Assembly: GCF_000003815.2 (NCBI RefSeq)
Contig: NC_049985.1
Span: 9,710,543-9,774,542, forward strand
Length of the DNA: 64,000 bases
Source: Branchiostoma floridae
Lineage: Eukaryota; Chordata; Leptocardii; Amphioxiformes; Branchiostomatidae
Reading direction: 5' to 3'
Shown one piece after another: positions 46,303 to 60,200 of this stretch. The translations under genes were made by a program, and so were the position numbers. A model generated the notes under the pieces. The model made no database searches. It had not been told where the DNA came from and saw only the letters and a program-made list of their open reading frames with translations. The first letter of the stretch is position 1. The number at the start of each line of letters is the position of its first letter.

Positions 46303-49300
46303 CTGTAAAAAAGTAACAAACAAACTTTAGTCATCACTGAAGTCATCATCACACATGGAAAAAATCCAACATAAACATACACAATACATCTATTAAATCT
46401 AAACAAACACAGATGTACTACACAATTTTGAAAACATGATATTATAGCTTTCTTTTTTCACTGAGGACAGCAAGAAATCTGTGGAAAGTGCGACTTTGGT
46501 GCACGGATGTGTTCATGTTTTTACTGTGGTTAAATATAACTGTACATTCATACATGTATGTGATTGTTGCTTGTTAGGTGCAGTTTAAGATCTCGTGCAA
46601 AGAATTGCCGCTACATGTAGATCTAAAACATTGGAAAGATTATGGCCACATCTTCGCACTATGTGTATAGCTGAAACATTGGAAAGATTATTTGGAAACA
46701 TTTTGGCCCAAGCAAACTGGTTCAAGAGAAACCCATGGGGCTGTCTGTGGTTATCATTGTTGTTAGCTTACTTGAAGAAAACCTCTTTAATTAGTCATTC
46801 ATATGGATACCCTTATAATGCCTTTTTGACAGTGAAAACTGACTGAAGATGTTTCCAAATGACTTGAGAATATCTACAACTTGGGGAAGTCTGCAAGATA
46901 CATTTCGTTACCATAAAAAAACAGCACAGGGCATTTAAGAAGGTCATCCCTGAGCACCCTTTCCTTACAACAAAACATCCCTGATGAAAAGGTGCCCAGG
47001 AATTTGGACTGTTGGAGGAGAGCTCAGAATGGGGGCCTGGGTTTATGTCAAGCACTTTGACACATACCAACCCCTCCCCTAGATACAACCAGAGAAACTA
47101 TGGCAGCACTGTGAAAAACATACCCAAGCTATTCAACATCCAAAATAGCTCAAAAAGTGTCACCAAGTCATGTTTATACACAAAACGATCACTTGATTGG
47201 ATTTGTTTCAGTCTAAGGATACATCAATACTGAATTAAAAACCAATCTACAGCAAGTCTAACTCACAAGTGTTTTAAAAACTTCATGGCAATGTTGAAGT
47301 TATTCACACAGATGCTAAGATAAATGTACACTGATAAAGATCAATTTTCCATCACTACAACAATGAAGGCCTGATCTCCTGCTTGAGATGATAAATTGGT
47401 GGATAAAAGGAGAGACACTGTTGTGGAGGCACAGAGAACTCCACTGCCCCAGGGCCACATAGCTGACATAGCAATCTGGATAACTGTTCTCCACTCTGAT
47501 CTGTGGGCTCACATTTTCTGACACAGATAGATTAGTTCATGGCTACGGCCAAAACAGAAATAGCTTTAGTCTAGACCTAAAAGGGTGAACTTCTAAACCT
47601 AGTGATGTAGAGCTATTGCACCATGAAGAATAGAATGCTACACTGGAATCCGTCAACAGCTTACCAAGTGCATGTAGTTAGAAAACAACTTAGAAGTTTA
47701 TGAAATTGCTCATGAATTTTATGAAAGCAGGTTGAACTCAAAGGGTAATGCTTGGGAGGAAGCGCACTGCTTTTTTGACGGCCAATGGTGAAGTTCGACA
47801 TGTTTCGCTGTGGCTTGCATTTCAAACCAACACCCCTACTCTTTTCAACAAGTATGTTGGGTTTTTCATAATCAACTTATATATAGCCTATTAGTGCTTC
47901 TTTTGCAAAAGCAACAGACGACCAGAAAATAGACAGAAAGTTATGCGATAGACCAAGAAGTAGTTTATGTATCCCATCCAGGGACACCTAGGCAGTGGCG
48001 GAATATTTGCACTGGTCAAAGAGATGTGTTGAGTAGGCCTGGGGCCTGGAATGTGGAAACTTGGCTGGGAGTCAAAAAGTTGACATCTAGCAAACAAACA
48101 AGGCCCTTCCAACATTCCAAGCAGCAATCCCTAGGACCTTGTGTCAAACAGGTACCAATAAAGCCTGGGACCCTGTAGCAAACAGGTACTAACCAACAAT
48201 CAGCAGTCTTTATACATCTAACATCTCTATATAATTCTCTTACACATGCATGAAGTAGTATTATTTTATTAGGAGCACATTAGGATGTTGCAAAATAGCA
48301 TAGCTGAAATCAAACATTACACAACTATCCTAACATATGTGTACCTTTGTAAACAATATGCAGGAAAAGTGAATACCGTATAGTTTTTATAATAGACAGG
48401 CTAACGAAAGGTAAGTACAAAACTGAAGAGAAAAGCCACTTCCCTCAGGGCATTCTCTACTCTGGTAATGCAGCCAGGAAACGGACACACATCATCAGGC
48501 ACAGCACCTGTTGCATACCTTTTCCAAGTGTAAGTTTACACTATCATATACTTACCTTCACCTTCTGGTCTGAAACCAACAGACCAAAGACAAAGTACAT
48601 TTTGCAAAAGGCACCCACCCTCTACATCAAGGAGTTTACCAGAACATTGGCTATTCGGCTGTTTTCTGATGTTCATGTACATTTCAATTATGGTAACAAT
48701 TCATCTACCAAGCCCTTCATCAAAGCACAAGCTGGATGGAAGACCTACAAGAAGATGTACGTACAAGTGTACATATCATTACCTGTATCTGCCGCTGTGA
48801 TAACTGCTTCACTGGTGCCCGCACTTTCCTATAAGCCCTACTGAGGACCAATGGCAGTCTACCTTGCACCCTGACCTTGCTCCTCCAAACACCTGGACAA
48901 CCTGACTGTCCGACCTACGCTTCTACACAGGAACAGGTTGACATAGCTGGCTGGCTCTCTACGGTGGTACATTCCGACCCTGAAGCCAGCCGACCTCCAG
49001 ACTGACCTCTAAGACAACAAATTCCTCGCTACTTAAGTTCATTTAACTCTGTCCCCTTCAGTTGGCTATCCTTGACTATAGGCAGCAAGGTGGACTAATG
49101 TGCGGGATGTAACTGCAGATGGCTTGGACACATTCCTGTATCAGATTATATCAATGTGATAAGAGTTTTAGTTTAAACTGTGTCAGAGGTCGCGTCCTGC
49201 CCCCCTCCCACCCCGATGCCACCCATGCGGAGTGTTGCATGTCAGGTCGAGCAGAGCAGGGAGGGAGACGGCTCGCATACCTCCGTGCCTTTGTGTGTGC

Positions 49301-51092
49301 CGCCAGCGCTGATAAACAGCAAACAGCCTGCTTTTTTGCCTTCATAACTGATGATGAATTATTTGCCACTAGAGCCACAGCTGCAACTCTGAACATTGTC
49401 ACCAAGAAATACTAAAATCTCCACGAAATGTCCTTTAGATAGGGAGGATATTCTATAAATCCCACAGCATCCCAAGAGATGTTAGAAAAAACTTAGTGAT
49501 AGTCAGTTCTTTTTAATTGAGCTTTAAACATATTCCAAAAGATATGGAAACATCTTACTATTATAGGTGTACACAATCTATCCAGTCTTGTTCTATAACA
49601 ATCAATCAAGGCTTCAAAATGTTTATACCAAATCTTCAGCCTATTAAGTTGATGACTTGAAAATAAATTCAACAGTCACAGAAGAATTACTCATGGGAAA
49701 GAAACTTTCAAGATAATATGTATCATATATCATATGCCTTATCTACAATTAGCTTGTCTGAATCTTGGTCTCGTCTCTTTAAATTGATGGTTTGTCCCTG
49801 ACGGGCAGACAAACAAAAATGTTCATCTCTTTCCGACCTGTCCGTACATCCATTTAACTTCAATACCACTGCATTCTTCCCATAATCCCCTGCTCCCAGC
49901 GACCTCTAACCAATGATGGGTGCCCGCGACCTTGTTGCTGAATGACCACCCTACATCCAAGTCCTGTTTTTATAACCTTGGAGAACATTCCTCTTTGACA
50001 GGTTAACAAATACCAAACAATGTCGATGTGGCACCAATTACACACCTGTCTGCAACACACTGTTATGTATTCAACATCTTCAACTCGGACACTTTTCATC
50101 CAAAGTATTGTAATGGCTGTGGTTTCACGGTCGCTCTTTGAAAAAAAACATGGAACACAGAAACTCTTAGAGAAAAAGAGTGGAATAAGTCTGGGCGACA
50201 CACACAAATTAAAGATGATATACTAAAAAAAAAGGAGATTTACAGTAATTGCTATCAACTTAAACTGTTCACATTCATTGTGCATTTACAATGATCTAGT
50301 GAGCTACACAACAGGCATTAATCCTTTGAACTTACCTAACATCTACTATAAATGTCCAACTATTTGAGGATATCTCCTTAGCGGTTTTATTCCCTCTACA
50401 AATGTTCCCCCATGCCAGAAGTGTAGTTTGCTGAGAGGGGTAGCGTAGGTAACACACGTTAAATATTTGACATACCAGCTTTGATATATCCCGCATTTTT
50501 AGAAGATCTGCCCAGAGATAAGGGGCACTAGAAATCAAGTTGTTGTTTTGCGCTTGCCAAAACTACATCATAAATCACTCTCTATGTACATGCACAGAGC
50601 ATACAAGTACTAAAATGATAGCAGAAAGCAGAATTGACTGAAACCAAAGGCAATGGGTGAAAAAAATTTTGACTGAAGCTGACTGAAGTTGCAACAGTAA
50701 ATATAATTTTCACGAAGTATTTCTAACTGTGAAAGAAGCAACAAACACCAAATTATCATAACAAAGACCTTACAATAAGCAACAGGTAACACAAAATAGT
50801 GGACATACTTCAGGTGGACATGTTGGAACATGTATCTAAGTCGTCCATCTTACAGGCAGGTAAAGATGACAGAAAGGAATGTGGACAATGTTTGAGATGC
50901 TTGATTACTTGGAATAATTATGGTCATTAATTAGCAATGATTGACTTGAGCAGTAAAAACTGACTCAGACATAGCTGCACAATCTTTCTCTATGAACCAG
51001 CACAAAACGTTGATGAATACTTTTGATATACTGAAATACTATATTACATCATTCTAACTGGTAACTTGGCTAATAAAAATTGTATCGCGAAC

Positions 51093-51289
51093 TACAGTCA
51101 AAACTGTCCAACAAGACCACCCGGGATTGATGAAATCTGGTCCATGTGGGCAGGTGGTCTTGATAGACAAGAATCTTAATGTATCATTCCATGGGAAAAA
51201 TCATCTTAGGAAAAAAACTGTCACACTTGCCAGGTGATTCTCAGTAGTTTAGAGCCAAGAGGTGGTAACTTCTAAAGGGTCGACTGTTA
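51093..51289. mobile_element. pogo-type MITE candidate
   Basis: CTACAGTCAAAACTGTCC at the left and ...CTAAAGGGTCGACTGTTA at the right, with inner AAGACCACC / GGTGGT pairs. About 195 bp, imperfect termini. Confidence 0.45.
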
Positions 51290-54209
51290 AACCTATAGAA
51301 AACATGATTAAAAAATGCAGTAACCACTATATTCCTATAGATGTTACAGACAGATCAGCCTGTGCTAGGACTAGGTGATTTATAATCTTGAGTGAGATGT
51401 TCCACCCTTATCTGCTGGGATCATTACATTCCTATTAACACCCATAAACCTTGGGTAAACAGTGGAGGTATGGAGGGGGCTGGCCACAGGGCCCATCAAC
51501 TCTTCATACCATGACAGTTAATCTATTCTATTTACCCACACATTTCTGCTCGTAAACCTTTAAGTTCTACCACTACCAGCCAGGCATCAAAAAAGGTCAT
51601 CCTTTGGCCACATTAATCTAATTTGTACGGGTTGGATTCAATAAAGCTGAGCTGTAACTAGTATAAGATCAAAATGAAAATAGTGTCTGTAACTAAGGAG
51701 AGAATGCACATTGGTACACACAGTTTCACTTTTTCTCTCACCTGGAGTATTCATCCTCACCTCATGCTTACATCCGAAGACCAAGATAATAAGATGGTGT
51801 GGTGTGGCCTTACAGACCTGAACTAAGTTTTGTCTCTTCAGTATTGCCCATTGTCAGTATTACCAATGACATCTTCAAATTTCTAGTTTAGCTAACTTAC
51901 AAAAGCTGAAAAAGTGTTTGCTAAAGTATTAAAGGAGAAAAGATAAAAAAGATAGAATGCTTCTCAGTAACTCTTTTCATCCTTATCAATTTCCAGCCAA
52001 AGATAAGCTTGTATCTTCACTTCCACCTTGTTTTCTTAGGTGTGTGGGTGCTGAGGGCTTCAATAACCCCCTTCTCGAGTTACCATGGCAACCAGGTAGG
52101 CAACAAAAGGCATGGAATGCTGGGAATCTCCCCATATCTAATCTATGGAAGGAGTTATAGAGTTGCTGGTATGTTGCTGCCCCAGGGATTTATGGGATGG
52201 CTGTAAAAACAGTCTTCAGCACATCATTAAACCCCCATAAATCCTGCTGGAGTGGTATGGTCCAGCGTTTCCCAGCTACAGGCAAGGGCTGTGCCAAACA
52301 TTACACTTACACATTCCTGGCACTGTCTTAGAACTGACAACTATCGGAACTATTGGTCAATGCAGTAAGATACAAGCGAAAGACTACTTCAGTGTACTTT
52401 GAAAGTCTTACAGGTCAACAATGCAAAATTTTCCGTACACTTAAATGACAGTAGTTTCAGACCTTTCAGAAAGTAAAAATAAATCCTGGTTACTCACAGT
52501 TTAAGTGTACTGACCAGCTTTCATAACTCTAAAGTTCATTTGTGCTGGTAGAAGTCATTCCTTGAGTTTGACAAAGAGTTGATGAGTCTAAAATATTGTG
52601 TTGGAAATTACAGTTCAACTTTATCCAGAATGACCAGGTTTCATATCAACATGTTTCCCACAGCTGTACTTCACCACTGTTGTACCTAAGTAAATCAACA
52701 TAAACAGAATGATGTTGTAACTTTCCATTTTTTCTCTTATTTCTAACATATCGAGATGAAGATCTTGAAGGTCTGACTTCTTGAGGTCCGCAGCATTCCC
52801 CATGTGTTTCAGAGAAATCTTAACCCTTCTTATCTAAGACAGGTCCATTCCTGTCTTATCTTCCTGCCACAGTAGTTGCTCCTTCAGGTCTTCCCTAACC
52901 TCTAAGGAATCCTGGTATGCATTCTTGTCTTTAAGAAGTCTTCTTGAGACACCTTTTCAGGTCTGCATGAATAGTGTCAACCATTGCTTTGTACGGGTTC
53001 ACTTGCCACTTTTGCACTAACAAGTCTGACATCCAATATAGTAACAATTTCAAAAGCAGAAAATGCATATGTACCATAATGAAAAAAAAAAAAACTAAGC
53101 TGAATTATGACACACAATTATCAGAATCTTTTTGACAGTCAAAGACTTCTTTCCTGGTCACAAATCTTCACCTGTCCTTAACCAGTCTCACCAAATCATA
53201 TAAGATTTGCGGCAAGTTGCCTTTAATTAATTCGGGTCAAACCCTAACAGTTGTCCAACAAATAACCAACGTCTGTGGGGATGTTTTCTGACAAGAATCT
53301 CGCTGTCTGTGACATGTCAAGCCTTGCATAAACCCTGCCTCCATCCACAGCAAGATCCAGGTCTATGTGTGCTTAGTGCTCCCTAGATAACATGGCTGCC
53401 AAAGCTGCCGACAGGTCACGCAAGACCTCATCATGTCCCACCATACCACAAACATCATCAGATACAGTCTTCTGTTACTTTTCAGAAGTACAAAACAAAG
53501 ACCTTGACTACAGAAATGTCTTGCGGGAAAGGTACTGAGGATGTGCCGCATTCCGGCAGGTTCAAAACCAACAGACACCGCTTCTAAGAAGCCACTCTTA
53601 GTAACCTGCTTCAACTGAGCCGTGGCATCACAACCGCAGACTACGAAACTTCAAAAAGGAGCCCTGATTCCTACCAAAACTTCAAGCTTTGTCTTGTCTA
53701 GACACAGACGAACTCACCTGTTAACGTGAATGGGACTGTTTGACAGTGAAAGTTCTAGGCTGCGCGGCGGCACCTGCTAGCTGCGGAGCTGAATGGCTGA
53801 GGTGTTTGCCCGTCTCCCTGCCCTGCCTCTCCCCTCCCTATGCATGACTGCCTGCACACCAAGCCGGGCAGTGAGTAAACATGGCCGGGCCAGGATTAGG
53901 GACACGAGCCTTAATGCAGCAGTGCTGCCGGGTAGACTCTACAAATTTGGCACCTGCATTGTTTTAGGTTAAGGCGCCGTGCTGTGGGAGGGGCAAATCT
54001 ATTCTCGGATTTGAAAAAAAAATTTTTTATGCCAGACTGGAGGAGCAACAGGAGTCTGAGGCGAAAGTCTGAACCCTGGAACACGTATTTCCAGGGAGGA
54101 AATGTAGCAAAGCCGCCTGTTTTCATCATGTTGTCTTGCTTCATCTTTACGGTACTCAAAAATGTACAAAATTCCTGTGGCCTTACTGTGTCATTGGGGA
54201 AGTCTGATT

Positions 54210-54226
54210 GGGGGGGGGGGGGGGGG
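54210..54226. repeat. Run of 17 G
   Basis: Uninterrupted guanines between CTGATT and AGCAGG. Able to form a G-quadruplex; also an error-prone spot for sequencing. Confidence 0.9.
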
Positions 54227-57200
54227 AGCAGGTAATAAAGGTACAGGAAAGGATGCACTTGAAGAAAGACTCACACTTTGATATTGCAAGAAGTTGTTCA
54301 GTGCTAACCATAGTTCTTTATATACAAGTATGATCACATAAAATATGATATCATGTCTTATCATGCTGCAGTATACAGAAAAGAGCTACTTTGCTGGATT
54401 ACTTTCGGAATCAAAGTTTATGGCCAAACTTCTGAAAAGCTAGACTAAAAAAAAAGTTTAGACAAACTTGGCAGTCTCAACAAGTAACCATATCGAACTA
54501 TACAGGATAGCTCAAACAAAAAATGGTTGCCCAAGGACACTGATCATCCCTATTTCTGAATACTGACAAATATCTGTGCCATCCCGGATGCAGCAGCGTG
54601 GCCGCCATCTTTATTGTGACTACCGCGTCTAAAATAGGCCCGGCCTGGGCTGCTCGGAGGCTGCGGAATGTGCGGCAATCAGTCATGAGAGAAAACCTGC
54701 GCCCATATCTGCCTGACCCCAACAAGAGCACAGTTCCACAAAGGGCAGACCCTGCATATCAACTATGCACAGAATTTTTCCTTTTGTTCGTTGACTCTTC
54801 CGTCTCCATGGCTGCAGCAGGACTGCATGACTGATTGGTTGAAGATCGACTGAAGCCGCCAGTGCCTAAAAAATTTCGACCCCGGCGACTTTCGTCCTAG
54901 TAGTTCAAATTCAAAAGTCCAAACGAAAACTCTTATTTATGGTAAAAATAAGTTAATTTCATCGACCGCATGTCTATGCAGTTATGCCTTTAAAAACAAA
55001 AAACATGCTTTCTGAAAGCATTCTTTTTGAACAAGTTATTCAATGGTACTGACTGCATGAATTTGAACTATTGCTAGCATTAGCAATTAAGTCTCCCGCC
55101 CCATTCTTGGAATTTTAAGCTGGTACTGAGGTAAACAGGAGTCATCTTCTCAAGGGTTAGAACTTCCTGCTTGGAGACTGGCCAACATCATCTTTGACAG
55201 AGGAATGCTCTTCTCCATGTTTTTGTGTCTGTACAACAGGGCAGTAGGGCACAACTGGCAAACAGCATCTAATCAGGGCTGTGATATTGCATTGTAAGAG
55301 CAGGACTAGAGTTTCTAACACTAAAGAATATCTATCTATTTGATATGAAAAGCCTGACATGATTGACATATATCACACGTGTATATAGATGAGAATCATG
55401 TAATAAAAGAAATTGAAATTTCCCATCAGCTATGATATTGATTACATCTTTCTTGAAAATTCAAAGAGCTGAACTAAAGATCAAATAATTATCTGCTGTC
55501 ATCAAGAGGAGTACCTATCTTTGTTCCCCTGCAAACCAAAAAAAATCACCTGGTTTTACCCACCTGATACTACAATTTCCACTGTCAATCCCTTAACTCT
55601 GCGAAAAAACCTGCTAGACTTTAGCTCCCTGGGAATTAACAGCCTCCAAGAGTGAGTGACACACAGTACACAGTAACTCTATCCTGTACTTCCTGCCACC
55701 ACCATGCCAGCTATTCCACACTCCTGTCAGACCTGTGTGCTCTTGACACTGGATACAGGACTCAACATCTCCCACAGCGCTCAAGTTTGCATTGTGAACT
55801 ACCAATCACTTCAGCACAGGAGATATATCACAGAGCTGCACTTTATTCCCACTTTGTCAAGCTCTAGGGCCTCACTTACTTGGTTACATTACACAATATA
55901 GCACTAAGCATGTTGTAGTGTAGCCTGCTTGCTACCTGTATTTTGGTCAGAACTGAGAGAAATCTTTCACATTGGTTTGTACTTTAACATGCTCTCTCAG
56001 CAGGAATTGTAAATATTTTACTTAAAAGTCTCCATTACATAATAACTGTACAGTCCAGAAAAATTCTGTGTCAGTAAACGTGTGAAATCTAGAATTGTGG
56101 AATGCGAGTGGGGCTGTTTTCTTAACTTTAAAACATCCCAGTAGAAATAAACAATGGATGCAGTTACCTTACCAACTTGGGAAGCCCACCTGCATGCTAG
56201 TTTTCATATCCAACCAGCTCTTTTATCATAAGAGATATGAAATATAAAATATATCCGATGTCTAAATATTCTATCAAGTGTTTTTCTAGTGACTAGTAGG
56301 GTGGAAATTAAGTTGTTTGCTTAAGGGTACCATCATTATACTTTCAAGGTCAAATACCTAGCCATTGACCTTAGAAGAATGTTGGCTATGTCCAAACAAG
56401 CAATTTCAATGGAGATATTTTATTTTAATGTTATTCTTCTGCAATCTATTTTACAGTCTCTAGAGTACCTGTCCTAAGGATATTACAACTGTACATTGTA
56501 GCTTAGCACAAAATGTGAATTCTCATTTCTTTTTCCATATTTTTTAGAACTACTACATCATATGAAAGAAAGCTAGAGATACTATTAGAAGCTTCCTACC
56601 TATAAACTTTGTATAACGTCTATACCAAGTCAGTATCAAAAAACTTTTCAAAGGTGGGCCTGAAATAAGGCCACAACAACTTTCCCCTAGCCCACCAACC
56701 TCCCAACTTTTACTAATATCCCCCTATACAGGAGCCGTGGATGTGTTTTTGTGGCTGCCCGTCCAAACATCGGGGATGGAATGTCGCGTGGACAATGGCG
56801 CAAGCACGGAACAAAAGGCCAGGAATGTCGACCGGCACAAAGACAGGTCGGACAATAGGAGCGGAACGGCTGTCTCCTGGCTCACAGATAATCACTACCG
56901 ATCCCACAGATAAGTGGTCAGGCCCTGGGGGGCATTGGTCATCAGCACAACAGGACAGAGAGTGAGAGGGGGGCGGCCGGATGGCTTCATAGGGACATCA
57001 GGTTTCATGTCACAGAGCCTCCATTTTGAGTGTTTTACATACAGGTGGGCAGGTGAAGAATGGTCGGTCACTTTACATCCGGAAACACCAGGAGTTCTGA
57101 ATCTCTACTTTTGTATTTTACATGTTGCCAAATCAAATATACAGCCGGACTGGAAAGACTTCACTTCCTGCTTTTTTCGATATATACTTCCCAACACTAA

Positions 57201-60200
57201 GCCTGTAATATCTTTCTAGACTTCCACAATCATGACAATACATGTTGTTTATACCTTTCCTGTAATCTATAAGCGGGCATTTCAAGCCCTGTAACAGTAA
57301 CTTACAAGGTAACTGAAACAGCATACTTTCCTCATTAGTATGCTATTCTAAATATTATAGATCTAACATCAAATTACTACAGAGTCATCTAGTTAATTAG
57401 GGGTTCCAAATTTTTCCAAATCTAAAAGTGAAGACTGCTCTGTGTCAAAATACCTGCCACTCTCACAGCACTTCAAACAGGTGTAGTCAGGACTCAGGGT
57501 TGTACTGCTTCAACAGTTCCTTCTCTCATACAGATGTTAATCTTATGCTCAGAGGCATGACATTTTACTGTAGCTTTCTGAAGACTGACCAGACAAGCAG
57601 ACAGAAACACATGTCTGTGTTATCTGTGATCAGAAATGATATGCTTCAGAAGATGTTAGGCGTGATATAGTACATCAAATATACAATCTCTTGCTTTATT
57701 TCATTTCGACTGTAGCTCTAGATCTTTGTGGGAAAAGACACACTGTAAAGCACAAAATCTCCAAATCCTAAGAAACTATAATAACTATCAAGTAACTGAA
57801 AAATTTTGCATTTAAAAAAATACAATACAATAAATCATTTTCACTTGAAACAAAGATAAACAAAATTGTAATGTTATATGATTAAAACAACATTAAATAC
57901 AGTGCAGTGACAAATCTGGAAAACATATAAGACAATCACCAATAATGCTAATGACACAATGAGGTCGTCAGAGCTGTATTTACTATTGATTTTAACCAGG
58001 TGTGAAACAACACCTGTAACGGCAACACACCTGTTCCTGGCCCACAGGGTCCCACTGGTCCAATACATTAGCCTGGTCCAGACAAATGCCAGCCTGTCCC
58101 AAGGGACACACAAACTCACATGGCATGGCTGTCTGCAACCAATCTCAAAGCAGATGTGAGGCCTCAACTTTCTGTGTCTAAATTGATAGTCAAATCAGTA
58201 GACAAAGAAATGATATCAACTCAGTGTCGTACTAAGTAACAATGGCTGGAAAAGCGGGACAAACATTAAAATGACAACATGTATGTATGCAAACATTTGT
58301 ATATCTTTCAAAGAGTGTAGTTTTCTTCTCCAACCTTGCAGGTACATTTGCAGACAAAGGCAGTTTCTACGTTATCAAATCAAAGCGCTGCAATAAGTAT
58401 ATCATGATGATCATTTTCAAGTGTAACATGCCAAAGTGCTAGGTTTCTATACGGTATACCAATGTTCAGGGCGTTTGGTTCTGTCCACACTCGGAAAAGC
58501 AAAATACTTGACCATAGACCACTGCTACACTGCTTACACCAATGACCCAAAATAATTCTGGCAACAAGAAATCAGAAGCTCGAATAGCACCCTTTTGTCA
58601 AGGATTGTGATTACATTTTTTGTAAAGCAAAATAAGTGGGTCAACCAATCTTTAACTTAAGCCTGAAATTCAAGATGTTCCCATTCTTGTCCATCAGTTC
58701 CTTCAAGCACTTTTGCAACAGTATCCCCTACATTGGGCTGATCACATTATTAAAGATTTATGGGAGCTATACACATGCGAGCGTTTGGCTCTATACATAG
58801 TCGACGTGCCATGCACGAGTGGCATTGGTGAAATAATGGACATACAATACCAGCATAACACGTGCATTAATTATTCAGGTATATGAACATGACGGCATTG
58901 TCTAATGGTGACGGTTGAGTGACTGTTTTTCAGCGAGGGAGAACTGTTTTTCTGATGAATTTTAGGGACAATACCCACAGCAATACCTACCCCCCTCCCC
59001 ACAACTGGTGCAGAAACTACACCATATGGCCTCTTACCCTCCTCTAATCCGAGACAATAAATTCCACCTGCCATATTTCATGCAAGCTGTTTCCTTTCCG
59101 ACTGGCATACCATGAATAACTCTACTGTATGTCGTCTTTTTGCTGCATGAGGAAAATAGATCCAACATCTTCGTCAATGAGTGACGACTTTCAGTTTTGC
59201 CAGAACTGCAACTTATATTTCATATCACATCATGATAACTTAATCAAGTGTGTTGTGTAAAATATGCTGTCAGAATGTCACACTCCATCAAGACTCAGCT
59301 AAAACAACAGGTTTACAAATAGTATGCGCACATCTTGATATGTACCATATATTTTACAAAAGAAAGAACCTGAAATATATATCGCACGATGAATCATTCT
59401 CTAAAGAAAGTTTTGAAAGTCCAGATAGCATATCTGAGTGGAGTTTACATTTATAGGTCAGCAATTTGGCCTGGAGGAAGATCAAACAATGCCGATACCA
59501 TAACAAAAATCATACGCTATATACAGGCTCTTGCTGGAAGCCAACCATACAGTATCATAAACAAACAACTGGGTTAGGGAGACCTGCTACTCTTCTCGGA
59601 ATCAACCGTAGAGTAGACTCTAGACATGGAGAATTTATTTCATTATCACCAAACTCATTGTCTCTCACCAAACCCCTGGTGAGATGTAAATCTAACTATT
59701 TTTCTTCTCCAAACGCATTTCATCGTACAGTTCCTGGGAAGACGCTGAGGACAGCAGAATGTGTGTATATGTGACTCCTGACAGTGCTTACTCTGCACAG
59801 AGCCCTGTTGGCTGGTACGGTAAACAGTTTAGACTGGGGGACATCCTGGAAGGGCCCTGCTCTCTTGTGAAGCCATTACTTGGCACACTCTCCCAATTAC
59901 TCCCCCCTGGTAACTCCTACTCCTAATGGTCCCCATGTGGAGACTTATCTCAAACATAATCCCGCCCTGATCCCCATTTTTTCCAAAAGTCAAAATAAGA
60001 CCAAAGGTTTCGTGTCAGAATCGTTTCTTTTGGAGGCGCAAAACGCAACAATTTCAGATGGTGGAGTGATACAGGGCAGCGTCTGGTTTCTGAAACACTT
60101 GGGTAGGATGGTGTTTGGATTGGCTGGGTTGACTTCTAACCCATCAAAATCCAACCTGCAAAAGTCAACACAATGGCTGCTTCTTCATACATAGTTTTCT

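Noticed and set aside
48556-48569. 14-nt microexon on the - strand between a good acceptor and GTAAGT donor
   Set aside because: No fit to the WWC linker and the bracketing may be chance; kept only as a note.
56741-56965. Gly/Ser-rich 74-codon open frame in a GC-rich island
   Set aside because: No start context, splice signals or homology; more likely a noncoding GC-rich element.
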